Shown here: positions 1 to 6,172 of the stretch, piece after piece | Layout: every line of letters starts with the position of its first letter | Position numbering within the stretch: the stretch's first letter is position 1 | Program-made: the position numbers and the translations under genes | NCBI RefSeq assembly: GCF_002015075.1 | Contig: NZ_MUXZ01000013.1 | Coordinates: forward strand, 1 to 11,470 | Direction: 5' to 3' | From: Canicola haemoglobinophilus | GTDB lineage: Bacteria; Pseudomonadota; Gammaproteobacteria; Enterobacterales; Pasteurellaceae | DNA length: 11,470 nt | Notes under the pieces: generated by a model | What the model saw: only the letters and a program-made list of their open reading frames with translations | Told to the model about the DNA's origin: nothing | Database searches by the model: none

Positions 1-18
1 CTTTTGGGGTGCAGATCA
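1..18 (-). mobile_element. Probable terminal inverted repeat of an IS3-family (IS150-type) element, body outside the window
   Basis: Read on the minus strand these bases are TGATCTGCACCCCAAAAG. They begin with TG, as IS3-family ends do, and resemble the IS150-group end pattern TGnnCTGnACCCCnAAAGT known to me from the family. A closely related sequence in inverted orientation closes the window at 11452-11470, which is the strongest support. The element itself would lie to the left of base 1, so no transposase is visible. Only 31 bases separate it from the rsmJ stop codon. A REP-like repeat is the main alternative. Confidence 0.5.
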
Positions 19-49
19 ATTCACTAAGGCTTTTTTACGATTACGAAAG

Positions 50-814
50 TTAGGTTTTCAGATAAATATCAAAACGATGATTTTTTGTTTCTCGGCTAAA
101 GTGCGGTGCTTTTTGTGCGAGAAACTCTGCATAATCGGGGCGTTTCACTACCACTCTTTTTTGTGCCAACAATAAAGCAAGCGCTAACAAAGTATCCGCA
201 TCTAAATCTGCGCCAACTAAATGCTGAAAAATTCGCATCTCTTTTTTCACTAGCGCACTTTTTTGTTTATGAGGATACATCGGATCCAAATAAACCACAT
301 CAGCAACATCTTCACTAGAATTTAATTGTTCAATGTGAGTTACATCCAATAATTGCATATTGGCTTGCATCATCGAGCCAATTTCAGCGTCCGCATAAGC
401 GCGTCTTAAGCCATCTTGTAATAACAAATAGACGACTGGATGACGCTCCACCAAACGCACTTTACAACCTAAAGCGGCAAGTACAAAGGCATCACGACCT
501 AGTCCAGCAGTTGCATCTATAACAGTTGGTAAATAATCCCCTTTGATGCCCACTGCCTTTGCCACAGCCTCACCACGTCCACCACCAAATTTACGGCGAT
601 GAGCCATTGTGCCCTCAACAAAATCCACATAAACCGCTCCTAGCTTTGGCTCATCTAATTTGCGTAACTCCAAGCGAATTTGTCCATTAACTTCCGTTTG
701 CACAAGGGCTAAATAACTCGACGGATCATGGATTAAGCCTTTTTGTTGGCAAAGTGCGGTAAATTCCACCGCACTTTCAGTTTCACAAATTAATTGGATT
801 TTCTGATTAACCAT
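50..814 (-). CDS. rsmJ: 16S rRNA (guanine-1516-N2)-methyltransferase RsmJ
   Basis: A 254-residue cytoplasmic enzyme that methylates G1516 of 16S rRNA using S-adenosylmethionine; E. coli RsmJ (YhiQ) is about 250 residues, so the gene looks full length. Family signatures visible are LRKLDEPKLGAVYVDF at about 50-65, AHRRKFGGGRGEAVAKAVGI at 71-90, the SAM-binding loop DATAGLGRD at 100-108, the DPMY methyltransferase motif at 177-180 followed by PHKQKSALVKKEM, and a C-terminal HRFDIY. The ATG lies inside the end of trmA, overlapping it by 25 bases in another frame, with GGAAG a few bases upstream as a possible ribosome site, so translation is probably coupled to trmA. The N-terminal codons contain a pair of inverted uptake signals. 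No terminator is visible before the IS-like end at 1-18. Confidence 0.95.
   Translation of the reverse strand: MVNQKIQLICETESAVEFTALCQQKGLIHDPSSYLALVQTEVNGQIRLELRKLDEPKLGAVYVDFVEGTMAHRRKFGGGRGEAVAKAVGIKGDYLPTVIDATAGLGRDAFVLAALGCKVRLVERHPVVYLLLQDGLRRAYADAEIGSMMQANMQLLDVTHIEQLNSSEDVADVVYLDPMYPHKQKSALVKKEMRIFQHLVGADLDADTLLALALLLAQKRVVVKRPDYAEFLAQKAPHFSRETKNHRFDIYLKT
99..107 (+). repeat. DNA uptake signal sequence (Haemophilus type)
   Basis: Exact AAGTGCGGT core. It lies inside the 3' part of rsmJ. Known role in the family: preferred binding and uptake of DNA by competent Pasteurellaceae. Confidence 0.85.
751..777. repeat. Inverted pair of uptake signals inside the rsmJ coding region
   Basis: AAAGTGCGGT at 751-760 and its perfect complement ACCGCACTTT at 768-777, with a 7-base loop. 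The pair encodes residues SAVEFTAL near the RsmJ N terminus. Such pairs usually lie between genes and act as terminators. Here there is no U tract and the position is within codons, so it is a coding hairpin shortly after the start codon. Confidence 0.8.
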
Positions 815-1890
815 ACACCCGCTTCCATATGTTCGGTATAAGGGAATTGATCAAATAAGGCAGCTTTTTCAATGCGATGTGTTTTGGTCAATTCTTGTAA
901 ATTCTCGCACAGCGTATGCGGATTACAGGATATATATAAAATCCGTTCATAATTTTGTACTAATTTCACCGTTGCCGCATCAAGCCCAGCCCTTGGTGGA
1001 TCAACAAAAATCGTATTGCATTGGTAATCTTTTAAATCAATGCCTTTTAAGCGATTAAATGCGCGGACGCCATTCATTGCTTGGGTAAAGTCTTCTGCGG
1101 ACATACGAATAATTTGCAGATTATCAATTTGATTAGCAGCAATGTTGAATTGCGCTGCATTGACAGAAGGTTTGGCAATTTCGGTAGCTAAGACTTTGCG
1201 GAAGTTTTGCGCCAGTGCAATAGAAAAATTACCATTACCACAATAAAGCTCAAGTAAGTCGCCTTGGCTGTTTTTAGTACAATCAATCGCCCACTCCAAC
1301 ATTTTACAATTCACTTTTGCATTCGGTTGGGTAAAGCTATTTTCTACTTGGCGATAAATATAATGGCGATTTTTTACAGGGAGAACTTCATCAACGAAAT
1401 CTTGCTCAAGGCAAATTTTTTGCTTGCTAGCTCGACCGATAATCTGTACATCAAATCCTTGCGCCATAAGTTGCTTTTTCAGCCAAATTGCTGCTTGCTG
1501 CCATTTTTCATCAAGGGCTTTGTGGTATAACAAACTCACAATAATTTTATTACTTAAGGTACTGAGATAGTCAATTTGAAATAAACGGCGAGTTAAAACA
1601 TTGTGCTGTTTGAGTAAAGGTAACAACGCTTGCATCATTTGATTAATGAGCTTGCTCGCAATAGGAAATTGATCAATACGGTAACGTTGTTTGCTTTCTT
1701 GATCGAACATAATATGATAGAAATCACCTTGCTCATGCCAAATACGAAATTCCGCGCGCATACGGAAATGGCTTGTTTCAGAGGCAAATACCTCAAGTGT
1801 TGGGGCATCAAAAGGTGCTAAAAGTGCGGTCAGTTTTTGCTGTTTTTCTGCTAACAACGTGGAATATTGTTCGATAGGTAAATTTTGCAT
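790..1890 (-). CDS. trmA: tRNA (uracil-54-C5)-methyltransferase TrmA
   Basis: A 366-residue enzyme, the same length as E. coli TrmA, which makes ribothymidine at position 54 of the tRNA T-loop using S-adenosylmethionine. Visible landmarks are the substrate-binding FRMRAEFRIWH at about 42-52, QVENSFTQPN at 181-190, the SAM motif LLELYCGNGNF at 212-222, FVDPPRAGLD around 295-304, the catalytic cysteine C322 in YISCNP, and the general base E356 in HMEAGVW. In E. coli these two residues are C324 and E358, with the same spacing. The start ATG has only a weak A-rich upstream sequence. Just 28 bases separate the gene from the maoP terminator hairpin, so its own promoter is not obvious and it may depend on read-through. 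It contains one uptake signal at 1822-1830. Confidence 0.97.
   Translation of the reverse strand: MQNLPIEQYSTLLAEKQQKLTALLAPFDAPTLEVFASETSHFRMRAEFRIWHEQGDFYHIMFDQESKQRYRIDQFPIASKLINQMMQALLPLLKQHNVLTRRLFQIDYLSTLSNKIIVSLLYHKALDEKWQQAAIWLKKQLMAQGFDVQIIGRASKQKICLEQDFVDEVLPVKNRHYIYRQVENSFTQPNAKVNCKMLEWAIDCTKNSQGDLLELYCGNGNFSIALAQNFRKVLATEIAKPSVNAAQFNIAANQIDNLQIIRMSAEDFTQAMNGVRAFNRLKGIDLKDYQCNTIFVDPPRAGLDAATVKLVQNYERILYISCNPHTLCENLQELTKTHRIEKAALFDQFPYTEHMEAGVWLIRKSN
1822..1830 (+). repeat. DNA uptake signal sequence
   Basis: Exact AAGTGCGGT core within the 5' part of trmA, opposite to the gene's direction. Confidence 0.85.
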
Positions 1891-1904
1891 GATCTTTTGC
1901 TATT

Positions 1905-1937
1905 GAGTAAAAATGAAAAGGTGCGAATTTCGCACCT
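1905..1937 (-). terminator. Rho-independent terminator after maoP
   Basis: Stem AGGTGCGA at 1919-1926 pairs with TCGCACCT at 1930-1937 around the loop ATT. Read on the minus strand the stem is followed by CTTTTCATTTTTACT, a U-rich tail. It lies 17 bases after the maoP stop codon and 28 bases before the trmA start. The plus-strand side is also T-rich, so the hairpin could work in both directions, but no plus-strand gene ends here. Confidence 0.7.
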
Positions 1938-1954
1938 CTTTTTCTTATTTGAAG

Positions 1955-2284
1955 TTATTCTGCGGAGAAGTCATCTAAATTATCAGCACCAACAACGCCT
2001 GATAATGTGTAAACACGTTTGTTGGTGGAGATACGAGAACGATATTTATGCCAAGTTTTTTCAAAATAAGTTTCTGCAGGATGCTCTCCACGGCAGAACG
2101 CAACGAAGGCTTTTTCTTCTTCTGTCACTGGCTCACGCTCGCCTAAATCTAAGGCTTTAAATGCTTGACCATATTGCTCTAAAGTTTGTGATTCACGAAT
2201 GGTGTAATCGCCATGACGAGAAAAACCTCGTGGATAATTTTTATCGTCAAAAAAACGACGTGTAACGCTAAAACTTTCTGCCAT
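1955..2284 (-). CDS. maoP: MaoP / YifE family (DUF413) macrodomain Ori protein
   Basis: A 109-residue protein whose sequence closely follows E. coli MaoP (YifE, 112 residues): MAESF at the start, then YPRGFSRHGD, LEQYG, LDLGEREPVTEEEKAFVA, CRGE, W.KY..RI and TLSG near the end. In E. coli, MaoP acts with the maoS DNA site to organise the Ori macrodomain of the chromosome; whether it does so here is inference from the family. The start is supported by AGAGGA five bases before ATG. A possible promoter lies directly upstream at 2304-2332 and a terminator follows, so the gene may be its own transcription unit between dsbA and trmA. Confidence 0.88.
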   Translation of the reverse strand: MAESFSVTRRFFDDKNYPRGFSRHGDYTIRESQTLEQYGQAFKALDLGEREPVTEEEKAFVAFCRGEHPAETYFEKTWHKYRSRISTNKRVYTLSGVVGADNLDDFSAE

Positions 2285-2303
2285 AATATCCTCTATATAT
2301 TCT

Positions 2304-2332
2304 TCTGTAAAAATCGGCTCGCATTAAATCAA
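2304..2332 (-). promoter_or_regulatory. Possible sigma-70 promoter for maoP
   Basis: On the minus strand, TTGATT at 2332-2327 and TACAGA at 2309-2304 are separated by 17 bases. The -35 is fair and the -10 is weak. It sits just after the dsbA stop codon and would give a leader of roughly 13 bases that still includes the ribosome site. Confidence 0.3.
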
Positions 2333-2339
2333 TTTTTTG

Positions 2340-2948
2340 TTATTTTTGCAATAAACCTTTGACAGTTTCTACATAATCCTTGATAAAACCGTCCATTGAG
2401 CGCGATAAACCTTCGCCATTTACTTTATATTTACCATTCACATAAAATTCAGGTGTTGCTCGCACGCCTAGTTTTTTTGCTAATGTAATTTGTTTGTTGG
2501 TAAGAGCCGTGACTGCAAAACTATTAATGCCACCATCAAATTGTTCAGCTGTAACGCCGTTCGCTAAAAATACATCACGAATATTATCTAAAGTTGGCGC
2601 TTTTCTTTTCTCAATAATCATCTCAAATAAAGGCATTTTAACTTTTTCCTCTATGCCTAAAATCATAGCAAGCGACCAAGCACGAACCATCTCTTCGCCT
2701 AACCAATCCACATGATATTGTTTAAATGTAGCATCTTTAGGTAAATCAGCTTTAATTTTCTGTGGAATTTGATACTTAGTTTCAAAATTAAAACAATGAG
2801 GGCAACTAAAAGAGAAAAACTCAATGATCTCAGTTTGCACTGAGTGAGGTTGATTAAGTTCAATGTATTGTTTGCCTTCTTGTAGTTCTAAAGCTTGTGC
2901 TGAACTTAAAAAGAAAAAAGAGGCGAATGCTAAAAGAATTTTTTTCAT
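2340..2948 (-). CDS. dsbA: Periplasmic thiol:disulfide oxidoreductase DsbA (Por)
   Basis: A 202-residue exported thioredoxin-fold protein that introduces disulfide bonds into periplasmic proteins and is normally reoxidised by DsbB. Residues 1-19 form a signal peptide (MKK, a hydrophobic core, then SSAQA before the likely cleavage). The active site CPHC is at 49-52 and the cis-proline motif TP at 165-166. A well-placed AGGAGC precedes the ATG. It follows yihD by 17 bases and is probably co-transcribed with it. E. coli has the same order yihD-(srkA)-dsbA, but srkA is absent here. The homologue in H. influenzae Rd was named Por and reported as needed for natural transformation, which fits the many uptake signals in this DNA. 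Confidence 0.97.
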   Translation of the reverse strand: MKKILLAFASFFFLSSAQALELQEGKQYIELNQPHSVQTEIIEFFSFSCPHCFNFETKYQIPQKIKADLPKDATFKQYHVDWLGEEMVRAWSLAMILGIEEKVKMPLFEMIIEKRKAPTLDNIRDVFLANGVTAEQFDGGINSFAVTALTNKQITLAKKLGVRATPEFYVNGKYKVNGEGLSRSMDGFIKDYVETVKGLLQK

Positions 2949-2965
2949 AAAATGCTCCTGTTCAA

Positions 2966-3232
2966 TTATTCAATAATGCCACGCGCTTTTAATAGTGCGG
3001 TTTTAAAATCATCTTCGTAGTCTTTTTTAATACCCAGAATAGGCTCATTTTTATCTGTGCCATACATTTTTAGATGATAAATAATGACTTCATCAGTTAA
3101 TTCTGCAACAGGTTTATCAAAGCCTGTTTCCTCGGCAATTTTTTGCAAAATTTGAGTTAAATGCAAATCGGGGTTGTTGGACCAATAAGGTTGTAAAAGT
3201 TCCAACACTTCGTTTAAACGATGACATTTCAT
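2966..3232 (-). CDS. yihD: YihD family protein (DUF1040), function unknown
   Basis: An 88-residue soluble protein matching the E. coli YihD family (89 residues) along its length: MKCHRLNEVLELLQPYW at the start, ILQKIAEETGFD, LTDEVIIYHLKM, then KKDYEDDFKTALLKARGII at the end. There is no signal peptide or membrane segment. No biochemical function is established that I know of. The location next to mobA and dsbA is conserved from E. coli, which supports the identification. Its 66-base gap to the divergent mobA must hold the promoter for the yihD-dsbA unit, though no strong hexamers are visible. Confidence 0.9.
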   Translation of the reverse strand: MKCHRLNEVLELLQPYWSNNPDLHLTQILQKIAEETGFDKPVAELTDEVIIYHLKMYGTDKNEPILGIKKDYEDDFKTALLKARGIIE

Positions 3233-3298
3233 AAAGTTTTCCTTATTATCTCAGTCAAGAAGTGAGCTATCATACTTGAAATATATAAAGAAGAAAAT
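3233..3298. promoter_or_regulatory. Divergent promoter region between yihD and mobA
   Basis: The 66-base gap separates the starts of two divergent genes, so it should contain promoters for both. Weak -10-like hexamers are visible, such as TATCAT at about 3269 on the plus strand and TATGAT on the minus strand, but no convincing -35 element or operator. The assignment rests on gene layout. Confidence 0.35.
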
Positions 3299-3886
3299 AT
3301 GACAATAACAATTAGTGCGGTAATTTTAGCTGGCGGACAAGCTAAACGAATGGGTGGGCTAGATAAAGGTTTACAGTTATTGCAAGGTAAACCACTTTAT
3401 CAACATTGTTTACAAAGACTTCATCGGCAAGTTGCTGACATTTCAATTAACGCCAATCGTCATCAAGGGATTTATCAACAAAGTGGACTAACAGTTTTTT
3501 CCGATGAATTAGAAGGATTTCAAGGGCCTTTAAGTGGCATATTGACCGCACTTGAACGAGCCAAGACGGATTTTGTGCTGTTTGTGCCTTGTGACAGTCC
3601 TTTTTTGCCTTTGGATTTGTGTGCGAAGTTGCAAAGTGCGGTAGAAAATTCAGCAAGTTTATTGGCCTATGCCAATGACGGAGAACGTGAACACCCCACT
3701 TTTTGTTTACTTTCCACTAAACTTAAATTTTCCCTAAGGGATTATTTACAATCTGGCGAGCGCCGAATGTTGCAGTTTTTTCGTCAGCATAATGGCATTT
3801 CTGTGGACTTTAGTACACAAAAACAAGCCTTTATTAATATGAATACATTGCAAGATATTGCAAAATCTCAAAATATTGATGCTTAA
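3299..3886 (+). CDS. mobA: Molybdenum cofactor guanylyltransferase MobA
   Basis: A 195-residue cytoplasmic nucleotidyltransferase that joins GMP from GTP to molybdopterin to make the guanine dinucleotide cofactor used by DMSO-reductase-type enzymes. The length matches E. coli MobA (194). The N-terminal GTP-binding signature ILAGGQAKRMGGLDKGL is at 9-25, NAN at 51-53, GPLSGIL at 76-82 and the metal-binding FVPCDSPFLP at 95-104. An AAGAAG sequence upstream gives a modest ribosome site. It contains two uptake signals in opposite orientation, 3545-3553 and 3634-3642. No mobB follows it; the next gene is an unrelated transporter. No terminator hairpin is visible after the stop. Confidence 0.96.
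   Translation: MTITISAVILAGGQAKRMGGLDKGLQLLQGKPLYQHCLQRLHRQVADISINANRHQGIYQQSGLTVFSDELEGFQGPLSGILTALERAKTDFVLFVPCDSPFLPLDLCAKLQSAVENSASLLAYANDGEREHPTFCLLSTKLKFSLRDYLQSGERRMLQFFRQHNGISVDFSTQKQAFINMNTLQDIAKSQNIDA
3545..3553 (-). repeat. DNA uptake signal sequence
   Basis: Exact ACCGCACTT within mobA. Confidence 0.85.
3634..3642 (+). repeat. DNA uptake signal sequence
   Basis: Exact AAGTGCGGT within mobA, in opposite orientation to the copy 80 bases upstream and too far away to form a tight hairpin. Confidence 0.85.
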
Positions 3887-3965
3887 ATTTTAATTTTTAC
3901 CATTAATAACCCTAGTTTTTGTATAAATATACGAAAAATCATTTTTTTACTACGTAATTAGAGGT

Positions 3966-3980
3966 AAACTTCTTAAGTTT
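3966..3980. repeat. Small palindrome upstream of the OPT transporter
   Basis: AAACTT and AAGTTT flank CTT, about 30 bases before the start codon. It is AT-rich and short; it could be an operator or chance. Confidence 0.25.
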
Positions 3981-4008
3981 TTATACATTACATAAATAGG
4001 AATAAAAC

Positions 4009-6015
4009 ATGGTAAGCAACCAACAATCATTAAAAGAACTCACATTCCGAGGAATGTTGTTAGGTGCGTTGATCACTGTGGTGTTCACAGCTTCTAATGT
4101 GTATTTGGGTTTAAAAGTCGGTTTGACTTTTGCCTCATCAATTCCAGCCGCTGTTATTTCAATGGCAGTGTTAAAATTTTTCAAGGGGCATAATATTCTT
4201 GAAAATAATATGGTGCAAACACAAGCATCTTCCGCTGGGACATTATCTTCCGTTATTTTCGTTATCCCAGCGATGTTAATGATGGGATATTGGCAAGGTT
4301 TCCCATTCTGGCAAACATTATTAATCTGTATCTCTGGTGGTATTTTAGGGGTAATTTTCACTGTGCCATTACGTAATGCAATGGTGGTAAAAAGTGATTT
4401 GCCTTATCCTGAAGGTGTTGCTGCGGCAGAAATTCTGAAAGCAGGTAATGATGAAACTGGTGGTAGTGGTATCAAAGAAATCGCCACTGGTGGTGTAATT
4501 GCGGCAATCGCTGGCTTTTTAACTAACGGCTTGCGTGTAATTGCAGATGGTGCAAGCCTTTGGTTTAAAGGTGGCAATGCCATTTTCCAAGTACCAATGG
4601 GTTTCTCACTTGCACTTTTAGGTGCTGGTTATTTAGTCGGCATGGTTGGCGGTGTCGCTATTTTATTAGGTATTTTTGCCGCTTGGGGTGTAGCAGTTCC
4701 TTACTTTACTTCTGCGGCACCAATGCCAGTTGACGCAGATATGATTGGCTATGCTTTTGGTATTTGGAAAAGTAAAGTTCGCTTTATTGGTGTAGGTACT
4801 ATCGGTATTGCGGCAATTTGGACTTTATTAGTATTAATGAAACCAATGATTCAAGGTATGGTGGAATCATTCAGAGCTTTAAAAGATCCAAATGCGAAAA
4901 ATACTGACCGCACTTCACAAGATTTATCACCAAAAACCATGATTTTCACCACTTTAGTGAGCATCGTATTAATCGTATTGGCTTTATATAGTTTCTTACA
5001 ACCTGTGGGTATTGAACCAAGTACAGCCATTATTTTAATCTTTGTTTGTACTTTACTTGCTTTCGTTATTGGTTTCTTGGTGGCGGCAGCTTGTGGATAT
5101 ATGGCAGGTCTTGTAGGTTCATCTTCAAGCCCAATTTCTGGGATCGGTATCATTTCTGTGGTAACTACTTCATTAGTATTAATGCTTGTGGGTTCTGCGA
5201 CAGGTTTATTAGATACCGCTGAAGGTCAAAAATTCTTAACCGCACTTACCTTATTTACTGGTTCAATCGTAGTTTGTATCGCAGCTATTTCTAACGATAA
5301 CTTACAAGATTTAAAAACCGGTCAATTAGTTGAAGCAACCCCTTGGCGTCAACAATTTGCTTTGATTATCGGTGTTATCGTAGGTGCGTTAGTGATTGCG
5401 CCTGTGTTAGAAATCCTTTATCACGCTTATGGTTTTGCTGGTGCAATGCCACGTGAAACAATGGATCCAAGCCAAGCTCTTTCAGCACCACAAGCAACCT
5501 TAATGATGACAATTGCAAATGGTATCTTCTCGCATAATCTTGAGTGGAGCTATATTTTCTTGGGTATCGGTTTTGGTGCGGTATTAATCGTAATTGATAG
5601 CATCTTGAAAAAAGCCTCTAACAACCGTTTTGCATTGCCAGCATTAGCTGTGGGTATGGGTATTTACTTACCACCTTCAATCAATGCACCTATCGTTGTT
5701 GGTGCTTTCCTTGCTTGGTTAATCAACCGTCATTTAGAAAGTTTTGCTAAACGCACAGGTAAAGATGTTGCAGAAGTGAAGAAAAAAGCAGAACGTTTCG
5801 GTACATTATTTGCAGCAGGTTTAATTGTCGGTGAAAGCTTAATCTGCGTGTTGTTAGCCTTTATCATTGCGGGATCTGTGACTTCTGGCGGCTCTGATGC
5901 ACCATTAGCATTACACTTAGAAAACTGGGGCGGTATCGCTGAAGTATTAGGTTTAATGGTATTCGCCGCGGGTACAACAATCTTTGCATTGCGTGTACTT
6001 AAAGCAAAACAATAA
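4009..6015 (+). CDS. OPT-family oligopeptide transporter
   Basis: A 668-residue, very hydrophobic inner-membrane protein with many membrane spans over nearly its whole length. It belongs to the prokaryotic branch of the OPT/YSL family of proton-coupled peptide (or metal-chelate) transporters. Family signatures are FRGMLLGALITVVFTASNVYLG (about 14-35, opening span), the DLPYPEGVAAAEILKAG loop, GSSSSPISGIGI near the centre, and SNDNLQDLKTGQLVEATPWRQ in the second half. The H. influenzae Rd homologue I recall is HI0561; its substrate is not established. ATG is preceded by AGGAA at six bases. The 122-base upstream gap is AT-rich with a small palindrome (3966-3980) but no clear promoter. A strong terminator follows at 6040, so it is a single-gene unit unless read-through comes from mobA. 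Confidence 0.9.
   Translation: MVSNQQSLKELTFRGMLLGALITVVFTASNVYLGLKVGLTFASSIPAAVISMAVLKFFKGHNILENNMVQTQASSAGTLSSVIFVIPAMLMMGYWQGFPFWQTLLICISGGILGVIFTVPLRNAMVVKSDLPYPEGVAAAEILKAGNDETGGSGIKEIATGGVIAAIAGFLTNGLRVIADGASLWFKGGNAIFQVPMGFSLALLGAGYLVGMVGGVAILLGIFAAWGVAVPYFTSAAPMPVDADMIGYAFGIWKSKVRFIGVGTIGIAAIWTLLVLMKPMIQGMVESFRALKDPNAKNTDRTSQDLSPKTMIFTTLVSIVLIVLALYSFLQPVGIEPSTAIILIFVCTLLAFVIGFLVAAACGYMAGLVGSSSSPISGIGIISVVTTSLVLMLVGSATGLLDTAEGQKFLTALTLFTGSIVVCIAAISNDNLQDLKTGQLVEATPWRQQFALIIGVIVGALVIAPVLEILYHAYGFAGAMPRETMDPSQALSAPQATLMMTIANGIFSHNLEWSYIFLGIGFGAVLIVIDSILKKASNNRFALPALAVGMGIYLPPSINAPIVVGAFLAWLINRHLESFAKRTGKDVAEVKKKAERFGTLFAAGLIVGESLICVLLAFIIAGSVTSGGSDAPLALHLENWGGIAEVLGLMVFAAGTTIFALRVLKAKQ
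4907..4915 (-). repeat. DNA uptake signal sequence
   Basis: Exact ACCGCACTT within the OPT transporter gene, in a stretch encoding a hydrophilic loop (DRTSQD). Confidence 0.85.
5239..5247 (-). repeat. DNA uptake signal sequence
   Basis: Exact ACCGCACTT within the OPT transporter gene. Confidence 0.85.
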
Positions 6016-6039
6016 TCTTAATTCGATAGATATTTATGC

Positions 6040-6072
6040 AAACCTCTAGTCTGAAAACTAGAGGTTTTTTTA
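6040..6072 (+). terminator. Rho-independent terminator of the OPT transporter gene
   Basis: AAACCTCTAGT at 6040-6050 pairs with ACTAGAGGTTT at 6057-6067, an 11-base perfect stem with a six-base loop. It runs into a T tract on the plus strand and begins 24 bases after the stop codon. Confidence 0.88.
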
Positions 6073-6105
6073 TATGAGAATGGCTTCAAAAAGTAAGTAA
6101 AAATT

Positions 6106-6144
6106 AACCGCACTTTCAACGCCTTATATGCCGAAAGTGCGGTT
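6106..6144. terminator. Inverted uptake-signal pair acting as a bidirectional terminator
   Basis: AACCGCACTTTC at 6106-6117 and GAAAGTGCGGTT at 6133-6144 form a 12-base perfect stem with a 15-base loop. Each arm carries an exact uptake signal (6107-6115 and 6135-6143). T-rich sequence follows on both strands. It lies between the converging OPT transporter and shikimate-dehydrogenase-like genes. Paired uptake signals serving as terminators are known in H. influenzae. Confidence 0.75.
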
Positions 6145-6172
6145 ATTTTATATGATTTTTTTATGCGAATGG

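Noticed and set aside
3921..3932. GTATAAATATAC as an operator upstream of the OPT gene
   Set aside because: AT-rich near-palindromes of this size are common in such gaps and the flanks do not extend the symmetry.
3887..4008. A riboswitch or small RNA between mobA and the OPT gene
   Set aside because: No stable GC-containing helix or known aptamer pattern is visible in the 122 bases.
4009..4361. A 126-residue minus-strand reading frame opposite the start of the OPT gene
   Set aside because: It lies wholly over conserved OPT codons, has no family resemblance, and is an antisense shadow.
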